From Dichotomicrobium sp964540795 (GTDB lineage: Bacteria; Pseudomonadota; Alphaproteobacteria; Rhizobiales; Rhodomicrobiaceae): a stretch of DNA of 19,157 nucleotides. The position numbers and the translations under genes were made by a program. Positions within the stretch are counted from its first letter, which is position 1. Every line of letters begins with the position of its first letter. The stretch is from positions 1-19,157 of the forward strand of contig CAZINX010000028.1 of assembly GCA_964540795.1 (NCBI GenBank). The letters run 5' to 3'. The notes below the pieces were generated by a model. It worked only from the letters and a program-made list of their open reading frames with translations, did no database searches and had not been told where the DNA came from. Below are positions 7,428 through 13,932 of this stretch, in pieces.

Positions 7428-7448
7428 AAGCGCTCTTTGGGAACGCTT
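7428..7448. promoter_or_regulatory. Second inverted repeat AAGCG-N11-CGCTT, candidate operator
   Basis: This is a five-base dyad with the same AGCG/CGCT core as the dyad at 7382-7407. The two centres are about 43-44 bases apart, close to four helical turns, which would place two bound dimers on the same face of the DNA. Binding by the divergent TetR protein or by an RpoN activator is a guess. Confidence 0.35.
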
Positions 7449-7570
7449 GAAAAATGCGCTGTCCCGATGACGCGCCATGCGACAGAATAAGCGTAGCCCC
7501 CGCCAAGCAATTCGCATATGACACAAGGGTCCTGCCAGACGACATCTTCAGGGAGGAAGGAAGGCCGAAC

Positions 7571-8188
7571 ATGTATGCAGACCCGATCCTTCCCAAACCG
7601 AAAGCCGGCGCATCGCCTGAGGAACGGCTGATCGCCGCCGGTCAGCGGCTATTCTGCCGCGAGGGCGTTCACGCGACTGGCATTTCCAGGCTATTGGCCG
7701 AGGCCCGCGTGAGCCGCAAAACCCTTTACGAACGCTTTGGATCCAAAGAGCGGCTGCTCCACGTCGTGCTCAAACGCGAAGGAGAGACCTGGCGCAACTG
7801 GTTCGCGCGCGGGCTCGCAAAAACGCGCGGTGCCCCGCAGGAGCGTCTGCTTGCCGCGTTTGATCTGCTGGGGGAGTGGTTCCGGCAGCCGAATTTCTAT
7901 GGCTGCGCGTTCATCAATGCGGTCGCCGAGCACGACAAGATCGCTATGCCCCTGAGCGAGCTGGCGATTACCCACCGCGAGGAGACAAACCGGCTCCTTC
8001 TGGACCTCGCCAGGCAGACAGGCGCCTCCGACCCCGAGCTGCTGGTCGAGAAGCTGAGCATCTTGATCGACGGTGCGATCGTCATGGCGATGATGACCCG
8101 GCAGCCGGAGGCGGCGGATTATGCCAAGCAGGCGGCGGCGGATATCCTCCGCGCGAATTGCGCGCTGGCTCCGGCCGGGCATGATTGA
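7571..8188 (+). CDS. TetR/AcrR family transcriptional regulator
   Basis: This 205-residue regulator has an N-terminal TetR DNA-binding domain. ERLIAAGQRLFCREGVHATGIS leads into the helix-turn-helix LLAEARVSRKTLYERFGSKERLL (about 41-63). The C-terminal ligand/dimer domain carries FYGCAFINAVAEH, typical of one TetR_C subgroup. I chose the ATG at 7571 because GGAGGAAGGAAGG lies just upstream; an ATG at 7454 in the same frame would add 39 residues without homology. The gene is divergent from the seven-gene operon across the regulatory region, so it is the obvious candidate to control that operon or its own expression. Its effector is unknown. Confidence 0.9.
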   Translation: MYADPILPKPKAGASPEERLIAAGQRLFCREGVHATGISRLLAEARVSRKTLYERFGSKERLLHVVLKREGETWRNWFARGLAKTRGAPQERLLAAFDLLGEWFRQPNFYGCAFINAVAEHDKIAMPLSELAITHREETNRLLLDLARQTGASDPELLVEKLSILIDGAIVMAMMTRQPEAADYAKQAAADILRANCALAPAGHD

Positions 8189-8343
8189 GCGGCATCCAGA
8201 GGCGCAGGCTTTGCCGCGTCTCCGTCGAAAATGCTGGATCGAAACCAGGATGGCGGACGCTGAATTGTGACCGCGTGCGCGCTCATCCAGATTTTCAGTC
8301 GCGCAGCGTAACGGCGAGCCAGTCCGCCCCGGCGAAGGCCGCG

Positions 8344-8607
8344 TCAGTCCGTGACTGTGAAGGAGAATGCGCCGGTCATGACGTGGCCATCCTGCGCCAC
8401 GGCGGTCCACCGGGTATCGTATTCGCCGGGCGTGAGCGCCGGGACGTCCACGTCCACCGTCTCCACGAATGCGGCGGGCAACGCGCTTGCGGGCTCGACC
8501 GGATCGGGGTCCTGCTGGGTCACGCCGACGAGCGTCAGACGCACGGCGCGGGAAAACCGCAGCTTGATCTGCGTGACCTTGCCCTCACTGCGTATACAAC
8601 GCTCCAA
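8344..8607 (-). pseudogene. 5'-truncated copC-like copper-binding domain fragment
   Basis: From about residue 9 of this frame the protein reads KVTQIKLRFSRAVRLTLVG, then LTPGEYDTRWTAVAQDGHVMTGAFSFTV. That is the second half of a CopC/YobA-type domain. A full CopC has a signal peptide and an N-terminal His with surrounding copper ligands; all of that is missing. The only start in frame is a TTG at 8607 that lies in unrelated AT-rich DNA. The break point is near 8583-8590, where the sequence passes into a different pseudogene. No copD was recognised in the 155 bases after its stop. It is probably a non-functional remnant. Confidence 0.72.
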
Positions 8608-8924
8608 ATGAGAAAAAATTCTGCATCTGACTTGTGAGTGCGCTGTTTACCTGTAGCCTCGAACAGATTATCCAATACGATTGCTGATGCGCCGAAGCTC
8701 GCGCCGATAGCCATTTCGGCAGTACGAATAGAACTTTCTTTGGATGCGAATTAGCTATCATTGAAGGAAATATTTTCCTGCTTCAGCTTTATAACACTGC
8801 CGCACCCGAACGATTCCATCGTGACCTTATCCAATTCAAAATAATTCAAAATACGTATTGAAAACTCCAAAAGTCGGAATGCATCATCCACATCTTTGAT
8901 GGCATAGTCGAGGTTTGCGAGCAT
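8583..8924 (-). pseudogene. AT-rich hypothetical gene with in-frame stop and lost 3' end
   Basis: From the ATG at 8924 the frame encodes MLANLDYAIKDVDDAFRLLE and continues through FSIRILNYFELDKV to QENISFNDS, where a TAA stands at 8751-8753. Past it the same frame continues as FASKESSIRTAEMAIGASFG, then IVLDNLFEATG and FFLIWSVVYAVR before meeting the copC fragment at about 8583. The continuation looks like real protein and the frame is unchanged, so the TAA appears to be a nonsense mutation in a longer gene. I think it belongs to an unnamed family of small hypothetical proteins but cannot name it. Hand counts give about 30-43 percent GC in single 60-base lines here, against about 65 percent around it, which suggests transfer. 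A short product ending at 8751 (57 residues) remains possible. Confidence 0.6.
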
Positions 8925-9107
8925 GGAGCACCCTACATCATCGCGAGCAGATATGTTAAATACATCTGATACGCGATCTTGTCGCGATAGAGGCACAGTT
9001 TGCAGATGGCGCGGTCGCCCCACAGCGGTTTGTCCGCCTTGCGGGCAGACGCCATATCACCGATGATGGCATCAGTTGAAAACGCACATAAAAGGACAGC
9101 GGCCGTC

Positions 9108-9359
9108 ATGCGTCATGCGGTGATCTTCGTCCGGGCCGATTGGGACAATGAGGCGGGCGTCTGGGTCGCGACCAGCGAAGACCTCAAGGGGCTTGTGACG
9201 GAGGCCGAGACGCTGGAGGCGTTGCGCGCCAAGGTGCTGGTCATGGCGGGCGAACTCATCGAGCTCGGCAACCTGCCGGATGGTTCCGACCTGCCGGAAA
9301 TCCCCATTCATATTCTGGCTGAAACGACGGCGCGCATACCGAACCCGCGCCTGGCCTGA
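9108..9359 (+). CDS. HicB-like antitoxin, DUF1902 type
   Basis: This 83-residue protein begins MRHAVIFVRADWDNEAGVWV and continues ATSEDLKGLVTEAETLEAL, the pattern of DUF1902/HicB-like antitoxins with a partial RNase H-like fold. The ATG at 9108 was chosen because AAAAGGAC lies about 10 bases upstream; a longer frame from 9000 adds no recognisable protein. Its stop overlaps the start of the next gene (TGATG), the usual tight coupling of a toxin-antitoxin pair. The antitoxin-first order is seen in many DUF1902/HicA pairs. It would neutralise a HicA mRNA interferase, but the neighbour toxin is broken. Confidence 0.82.
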   Translation: MRHAVIFVRADWDNEAGVWVATSEDLKGLVTEAETLEALRAKVLVMAGELIELGNLPDGSDLPEIPIHILAETTARIPNPRLA

Positions 9360-9552
9360 TGGAAAGCTATACGCCGGAAGTCAAGCGGCTGCTGCGTGAG
9401 CACGGCTGCGCATTTCACCGGCAGGGCAAGGGCGATCATGAGATCTGGTGGAGTCCGATCACGAGCCGCATGGTCACGGTCGACGGCAGATAAAGTCAAG
9501 GCACACCGCCAATCGCATTTTGAATGACGCGGGGATCGACAAACGGCTGTAG
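9359..9552 (+). pseudogene. hicA: HicA-like toxin with a one-base deletion
   Basis: The frame from the ATG at 9359 encodes MESYTPEVKRLLREHG, then GKGDHEIWWSPITSRMVTVD, and hits TAA at 9491-9493 after 44 residues. Shifting frame at that point restores the family's C-terminus, IKSRHTANRILNDAGIDKRL, ending with TAG at 9550-9552. The expected codons would read GGC AAG ATA AAG; the sequence has GGC AG ATA AAG, so a single A is missing near 9488. The repaired protein would be about 64 residues, a normal HicA length, with the catalytic His of the GDHEIW motif (residue 27) intact. The truncated form lacks the last beta strand and helix. A sequencing error cannot be excluded from the sequence alone. 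Confidence 0.78.
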
Positions 9553-9586
9553 GCCGGATGCGCCCCTGCACCCATCCGTTCGGGCG

Positions 9587-10582
9587 TCACGCCGCCAACC
9601 CGTTGCTCTTGGCGAGGTCCGCCAGCGAGGTTTCCGGCCGCGCGCCGATGTGCGAGATGATCTCCGCCGCGGCGAGGCTCGCCAGGCGTCCACATTCGTC
9701 CAGCGGCCGGCCGCGCGCCAGCCCGTAGAGGAAGCCCGCGGCGTACAGATCGCCCGCGCCGGTCGTGTCCACCACCTCATTGACCCGCACAGCCGGAATT
9801 TCAATCGTGTCCTCCGGCGTCATGATGATCGAGCCATCGCCGCTGCGCGTCACCGCCGCGAGCGTGCATTCCGCGCGAAGCTGCGCCAGCGCGTCGTCCA
9901 GCGTGTCGGTCTCGTAAAGCGCGCAGACTTCTTCCTGATTGCCGAACAGCACATCCACCCCGCCCTGGATCAGGCTGCGGAAGGCGGCGCGGTGGCGCTC
10001 GACGCAGAAGGTGTCGGACAGGCTCAGCGCGACCTGCCGGCCGGCCTCAGCAGCGATCCGCGCGGCCTCGTGGAAGGCGGCCTTCGCCTCCGGCGGGTCG
10101 AACAGGTAGCCTTCGAGGTAGGTCACGCGCGCGGAGCGGATCAGCTCGGGCACGATCTCGCCGTTGCCCAGCTCGGTGGATGCGCCGAGATAGGTGCTCA
10201 TGGTGCGCTCGCCATCCGGTGTGACCAGCACGAGGCAGCGCGCAGTCGGGGCGTTGCTGTGGCTCTGCCGGGTTTCGTACTCGACGCCGATGGCGCGGAT
10301 ATCATGCGCGAATACCGTGCCGAACTGGTCTTCGGCCACCTTGCCGATGAAGGCGGTGCGCGCCCCGAGCGAGGCCAGGCCAGCGCAGGTGTTCGCCGCT
10401 GAGCCGCCGGACATCTCCGTCGCCGGACCCATTTTGCTGTAAAGCCGGTCGGCCTCCTCGGCGTCGATCAGGCGCATCCCGCCCTTCGCCAGCCCCTCGG
10501 CTGCGATGAAGTCATCGTCGCAGCGCGCGATGATATCGACGATAGCGTTGCCGATACCGACCACATCAAGTTCCGTGCTCAT
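9587..10582 (-). CDS. PfkB-family carbohydrate kinase, adenosine-kinase-like
   Basis: This 331-residue cytoplasmic kinase has the PfkB N-terminal signature around GGSAANT (59-65) and the C-terminal signature DTTGAGD (272-278), whose last Asp (278) is the catalytic base. VVGIGNAIVDIIARCDDDF at the N-terminus and the C-terminal AAAEIISHIGARPETSL are the wording of the alphaproteobacterial adenosine kinase group. It would phosphorylate a nucleoside or sugar with ATP. The ATG at 10582 was chosen because family similarity begins just after it; in-frame sequence up to 10678 is non-homologous. The ribosome site is weak (AAAGAG). It is followed downstream by the convergent hicBA remnant and preceded by nth in the same orientation, 41 bases apart. 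Confidence 0.92.
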   Translation of the reverse strand: MSTELDVVGIGNAIVDIIARCDDDFIAAEGLAKGGMRLIDAEEADRLYSKMGPATEMSGGSAANTCAGLASLGARTAFIGKVAEDQFGTVFAHDIRAIGVEYETRQSHSNAPTARCLVLVTPDGERTMSTYLGASTELGNGEIVPELIRSARVTYLEGYLFDPPEAKAAFHEAARIAAEAGRQVALSLSDTFCVERHRAAFRSLIQGGVDVLFGNQEEVCALYETDTLDDALAQLRAECTLAAVTRSGDGSIIMTPEDTIEIPAVRVNEVVDTTGAGDLYAAGFLYGLARGRPLDECGRLASLAAAEIISHIGARPETSLADLAKSNGLAA

Positions 10583-10623
10583 AAGCGTACTCTTTCGGGT
10601 TGGTGTTCGTGGGATTTGCCGCC

Positions 10624-11307
10624 TCAGGCGGTCTTGTCGGGGTAGAGGCACAGGTCCCGGATCGCGCAGTCGCCGCACAGGGCCCTTCGCGCCTTGCAGA
10701 CATAGCGCCCGTGCAGGATCAGCCAGTGATGCGCGTGGCGGGCATATTCGTCGGGGACGACCGCCTCCAGCCCGTGCTCGACATCCAGCGGCGTCTTGCC
10801 CGGCGCAAGCCCGGTGCGGTTGCAGACGCGAAAGATGTGCGTGTCAACGGCCATGGTCGGCTCGCCGAAGGCCACGTTGAGCACCACATTGGCCGTCTTC
10901 CGCCCGACGCCCGGCAGGCTTTCCAGCGCGTCCCGGTCGCGCGGAACTTCGCCGCCGAAGTCCTCGATCAGCTTGCGCGACAGGGCGATCACGTTCTTCG
11001 CCTTGTTGCGGTAAAGCCCTATCGTCTTGATCATCTCGCGCACGCGCTCTTCGCCCAGCGAAACCATCTTTTCCGGCGTGTCGGCGACGTCGAACAGCTT
11101 TGCGGTCGCCTTGTTGACGCCGGCATCGGTGGCCTGCGCCGAGAGCACCACGGCCACCAGCAGCGTGAACGGGTTGCGGTAGTCCAGCTCGCTCTCGGGC
11201 GCGGGTTTGACCTCGGCGAAGCGGCGGAAAATCTCCGCGATCGCTTGCGGCGTGAGGCGCGACGGGCTTTCGCCCGCCGGGGCGTCAGATGGCTTGGCTT
11301 GCACCAT
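10624..11307 (-). CDS. nth: Endonuclease III, DNA glycosylase/AP lyase
   Basis: This 227-residue base-excision repair enzyme removes oxidised pyrimidines and cuts the abasic strand. The helix-hairpin-helix LPGVGRKTAN (131-140) carries the catalytic Lys 137, and VDTHIFRV has catalytic Asp 155. The [4Fe-4S] cluster ligands are C204-x6-C211-x2-C214-x5-C220, the exact family spacing. I chose the ATG at 11307 (MVQAKPSD) rather than 11397, because the extra 30 residues lack homology and would overlap the divergent hisI start. The ribosome site is poor. An approximately 20-residue extension precedes the fold compared with the 211-residue Escherichia coli enzyme. Confidence 0.96.
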   Translation of the reverse strand: MVQAKPSDAPAGESPSRLTPQAIAEIFRRFAEVKPAPESELDYRNPFTLLVAVVLSAQATDAGVNKATAKLFDVADTPEKMVSLGEERVREMIKTIGLYRNKAKNVIALSRKLIEDFGGEVPRDRDALESLPGVGRKTANVVLNVAFGEPTMAVDTHIFRVCNRTGLAPGKTPLDVEHGLEAVVPDEYARHAHHWLILHGRYVCKARRALCGDCAIRDLCLYPDKTA

Positions 11308-11396
11308 GGCCAGCGTTGTACAACATTTCGCGGCAAAGTGTAGGGGCTTCCCCGGCGCGCCGCCGTGGAAAGCCGCGCCTCGGCAAGGAACGGACA

Positions 11397-11867
11397 ATGA
11401 ACAAGAACGATCAGCCGCGCTTCGCTGCGCGCGAGGATGTGGACATCGAGGAAGGCGAGATTTTCGCGCCGAAATTCGGCGAGGGCGGCGTGCTGCCCGC
11501 GGTCGTGACGGACGCGGAAACGGGCGAGGTGCTCATGCTCGCTTACATGAACGCGCTCGCGCTGGCCCGAACGATCGAAACCGGCCAGGCGCATTACTGG
11601 AGCCGCTCGCGCGGCAAGCTGTGGCGCAAGGGGGAAACCAGCGGCAACACGCAGCAAGTCGTGGAAATGCGCACTGACTGCGATCAGGACGCAATCTGGC
11701 TCAAGGTGCGCATGGCTGGCGCGGGCGGCTGCTGCCACACGGGCCGGCGCTCATGCTTTTACCGCGCGGTGCCGCTTGGGCAGCCTGCCGGCGCGGAGAC
11801 CCGTCTGGACATGCGCGACGCCGAACGGCTCTTCGACCCCGAAGCGGTTTACGGCAAGGGCGATTAG
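11397..11867 (+). CDS. hisI: Phosphoribosyl-AMP cyclohydrolase
   Basis: This 156-residue enzyme catalyses the third step of histidine synthesis, opening the purine ring of phosphoribosyl-AMP. Landmarks are LMLAYMN (47-52), HYWSRSRGKLWRKGETSGNTQ (67-86 region), the metal-binding DCDQDA (94-99) and GGCCHTGRRSCFYR (110-123). C95, C113 and C120 are the likely zinc ligands. There is no HisE domain, so the pyrophosphohydrolase is a separate protein, as is usual in this class. The ATG at 11397 follows AAGGAAC by about 6-8 bases. No other histidine gene is adjacent. The end overlaps the convergent CBS gene by four bases, with interleaved stop codons. Confidence 0.95.
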   Translation: MNKNDQPRFAAREDVDIEEGEIFAPKFGEGGVLPAVVTDAETGEVLMLAYMNALALARTIETGQAHYWSRSRGKLWRKGETSGNTQQVVEMRTDCDQDAIWLKVRMAGAGGCCHTGRRSCFYRAVPLGQPAGAETRLDMRDAERLFDPEAVYGKGD

Positions 11868-12295
11868 CCCGTCGCGATATATTCCTGCAGGGCGGCGTTG
11901 CGCGACTCGATCTCGGCGATCCGCCATTTCACCACGTCGCCGATCGACACAATGCCGGCGAGCTTGCCGTCTTCCTTCACAGGCAGATGACGGATGCGGC
12001 TGCGCGTCATCTGAGCCATGAGCTGCTCGGTGCTGTCCGACGGGCTGCAGGTGAACACCTCTCGCGTCATGATCCGCGCGACCGGGGCGGCAAGCAGTTC
12101 GGCCTGGCCGTTCGCGAGATTGGCGACGATGTCGCGCTCTGACACAATGCCGGCGATGTCCCCGGCGTCGTCCACCACGACCAGCGCGCCGATGTTCTTG
12201 TCGGCCATCAGCCTGACGGCCTCATGCACGCTCTGGTCGGGCTTGATCGTCGCGCAATCGCGGCCCTTGTGTTTCAGGATGGACGCCACATTCAT
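11864..12295 (-). CDS. CBS-domain pair protein
   Basis: This 143-residue protein is made almost entirely of two CBS motifs (about 10-62 and 74-130), recognised by the repeats VHEAVRLMADKNIGALVVVD / GIVSERDIV and TEQLMAQMTRSRIRHLPVKE / GIVSIGDVV. Tandem CBS units form a Bateman module that senses adenine nucleotides or related ligands. Here there is no catalytic domain, so it is probably a stand-alone sensor or adaptor. A C-terminal helix (VVKWRIAEIESRNAALQEYI) is common in this alphaproteobacterial group. The start has a strong site (GGGAGGTGAG). Stop codons interleave with hisI, so the two transcripts converge with no terminator space. Confidence 0.94.
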   Translation of the reverse strand: MNVASILKHKGRDCATIKPDQSVHEAVRLMADKNIGALVVVDDAGDIAGIVSERDIVANLANGQAELLAAPVARIMTREVFTCSPSDSTEQLMAQMTRSRIRHLPVKEDGKLAGIVSIGDVVKWRIAEIESRNAALQEYIATG

Positions 12296-12471
12296 GACTC
12301 ACCTCCCAGGGATTGCGCCGCGACCGGCTGCGCCAGGCGCTGCGCGTTTCCTCCAAAAAGCGCGTGTTGAAACCGCGTTCTTCGTTCATGATCAGGTTAT
12401 CGTGCGACGAAATGCCCACACGCGCAAGGTGCGATTGTTGAACGGGCCTCAGAAACAGGATCAGGTTGCGA

Positions 12472-12831
12472 TCAAGCTAAACCGAGCGCAGCGAACTTGT
12501 TTGCGAGCAGCTCCCGGTCGAACGGTTTGACGAGGTATTCGCTCGCGCCCGCCGCCATCGCGCGGATGATCGGCGCCGAGTCCGCGCCGCTTGTACAGAA
12601 GATTACCTTGGGCCGCGCCCCGGCTTCGCCCAGCGCCGCGAGCACCTCAAGCCCGTCCATGACCGGCATGTTCCAGTCCAGCAACAGCGCATCGGGCGTG
12701 CGCGCGCGGCAGCTTTCCAGCGCCTCCAGGCCATTGGCCGCCTCGCTCACTTGAAATCCGAGTTCGCTCAGAAAACCACGGATGACCTTGCGCATGGCCG
12801 GATTATCATCGGCGATCAGGCAATAGGGCAT
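12472..12831 (-). CDS. Single-domain (CheY-like) response regulator
   Basis: This 119-residue receiver domain has no output domain. The acidic pair is D8/D9 (IADDN), the phospho-acceptor is D52 in LLLDWNMP, the switch residue is T80 (CTSG) and the conserved Lys is K102 (VKPF). It lies 71 bases downstream of chpT in the same direction. A stand-alone receiver next to a histidine phosphotransferase may be a phosphate partner or sink of the CtrA relay, but the sequence does not identify it as CpdR. The ribosome site is weak. Confidence 0.93.
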   Translation of the reverse strand: MPYCLIADDNPAMRKVIRGFLSELGFQVSEAANGLEALESCRARTPDALLLDWNMPVMDGLEVLAALGEAGARPKVIFCTSGADSAPIIRAMAAGASEYLVKPFDRELLANKFAALGLA

Positions 12832-12883
12832 GGGAGACGCTCACTCTTGACGCGGAACCGGCCTGAAGAGTGCGCGTCAGGTT

Positions 12884-12898
12884 TTAATCAAACGCTAA
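12884..12898. promoter_or_regulatory. Near-consensus CtrA box, TTAA-N7-CTAA
   Basis: The known CtrA site is TTAA-N7-TTAA. Here seven of eight defined bases match with exact spacing. It lies in the 71-base gap between chpT and the response regulator, roughly 53-67 bases upstream of the regulator ATG, where it could act on a promoter of that gene. The motif is short and could occur by chance, but the neighbouring chpT makes it worth noting. Confidence 0.35.
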
Positions 12899-12902
12899 AG
12901 AG

Positions 12903-13547
12903 CTATGCGGGCGCGGCTGTGAACACGACGTCCCCGTCCGCCTTGGCGACTGTGATCGCCATGTCGGCCTCGTCCGCCAGCCGCGCGGCGTAGTACGGCA
13001 GGATCGAGCGCGGATCGAGTTCGTCCAGGTCCGTGCCGGAGAGGATGCCGTCAACCTTGTCGGGGATGCGCGCGTTGCGGCCGGCGCAGCGCAAGCTCAA
13101 CGTGGGCGCGTTGTCCCCGGCGGCCACGTCCACATGCAGGTCGCCGCCCACCGGCAGAGCGGGAATCGAGATGGCGATCATCATCATCAAAAGCCGTGCA
13201 TGGCTTTTGTCGAGTTTGACATCCCTGGGCGCGTGCCAGTAAAGCCGATGCTTGCCTTCCTCGACATAGCCGCGCGCGATCCGCTCGGCCTGCCCGATGT
13301 CGACCGCCTGGCCCATGCCGGAGGACGCCCCGAACGCCAGCCGTGCAAACTCCAGCCGCGTCCATGCGGCCCGCGCGCTGTTGAGAATGACCTCCTGCGC
13401 ATAGGCGCGCGCGTCCTCGTCAGTTTCTTCTTCCAGGAGTTCCAGACCGTTGTTGATCGCCCCGATGGGCCCGACGAGATCATGGCAAATCCTGCTCGAC
13501 ATGAACGCCGTCAGCTGGATGTCGGCCAAAGCCGGCTTCACCGTCAT
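12903..13547 (-). CDS. chpT: Histidine phosphotransferase ChpT
   Basis: This 214-residue protein matches ChpT, which passes phosphate from the CckA kinase to CtrA and CpdR in the alphaproteobacterial cell-cycle relay. The phospho-accepting His 22 lies in SSRICHDLVGPIGAINNGLELL (start of the family signature), in a two-helix dimerisation region. The C-terminal part is a degenerate Bergerat-like ATPase fold without ATP-binding motifs. The start has a strong ribosome site (GAGGAGG). It is followed by a CheY-like receiver gene in the same direction, so a short co-transcribed phosphorelay unit is likely. Confidence 0.9.
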   Translation of the reverse strand: MTVKPALADIQLTAFMSSRICHDLVGPIGAINNGLELLEEETDEDARAYAQEVILNSARAAWTRLEFARLAFGASSGMGQAVDIGQAERIARGYVEEGKHRLYWHAPRDVKLDKSHARLLMMMIAISIPALPVGGDLHVDVAAGDNAPTLSLRCAGRNARIPDKVDGILSGTDLDELDPRSILPYYAARLADEADMAITVAKADGDVVFTAAPA

Positions 13548-13932
13548 TCCGCCTCCTCAAGAATTCGTCCGTCCAGCAACCGCTCCGGCCCGGCCGGGCC
13601 GAGGCAGGTAAAATCGCCGGCATGGCATAATCAAGTCCGCTACCTGCAAGTCCGGTCCCCGAAAACGCCCGCCGCGCACGGATCGGAAGCTGGCGCGTGC
13701 CCTGCCGCCACACCCTTAAGTGGTATAGGCGTTCGCCCGCGACTGCCAAGCGGCTTCGCGCCTGTCCACGGCAATCTCCGCAGTTTCCGTTAATTTCAGC
13801 CGTTTGCGCGCACAACATGGTGGAAAACCGTTGCAGCTGCTTCAATGCTGGCGCGACTGGAGGCCCGTGGCTTGGCGGGCGACGGGCAAGCTGATAGGTC
13901 TTCAGATGACTGCGGCCCGCGCGGAGACTGCT
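13548..13932. other. Divergent intergenic region between chpT and the cysQ-like gene
   Basis: These 385 bases contain no convincing gene. They hold a 16-base perfect palindrome, CGGCCCGGCCGGGCCG (13586-13601), near the chpT start, and presumably promoters for both flanking genes, though no clear -35/-10 pair was found. An upstream in-frame ATG at 13804 for the right-hand gene is not supported by homology. Confidence 0.5.

Larger units (their letters stand above)
7135..7570. other. Divergent regulatory region between the operon and tetR
   Basis: This 436-base stretch has no convincing gene. From the operon side it holds a 119-base leader that includes a GACC-UUCG-GGUC tetraloop hairpin (7216-7227 on the minus strand), a sigma-54 promoter (7264-7279), and two dyads (7382-7407 and 7428-7448). 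I could not find a convincing sigma-70 promoter for tetR. TTGACC at 7411-7416 is a fair -35 box but has a poor -10 partner. Confidence 0.6.

Noticed and set aside
8933..9109. Minus-strand 58-residue frame with a CKLC motif (AICKLCLYRDKI)
   Set aside because: Its ATG is the mirror of the hicB start, it overlaps the hicB leader, and no family was recognised. It briefly recalled the Fe-S end of endonuclease III but lacks the four-Cys spacing.
9555..9578. Hairpin CGGATG-N12-CATCCG between hicA and the PfkB gene as a shared terminator
   Set aside because: Only a six-pair stem with a 12-base loop and no T-run on either strand.
13586..13601. 16-base perfect palindrome CGGCCCGGCCGGGCCG
   Set aside because: Built only of C and G in a GC-rich genome, with no loop and no partner copy found; too little to assign a role.
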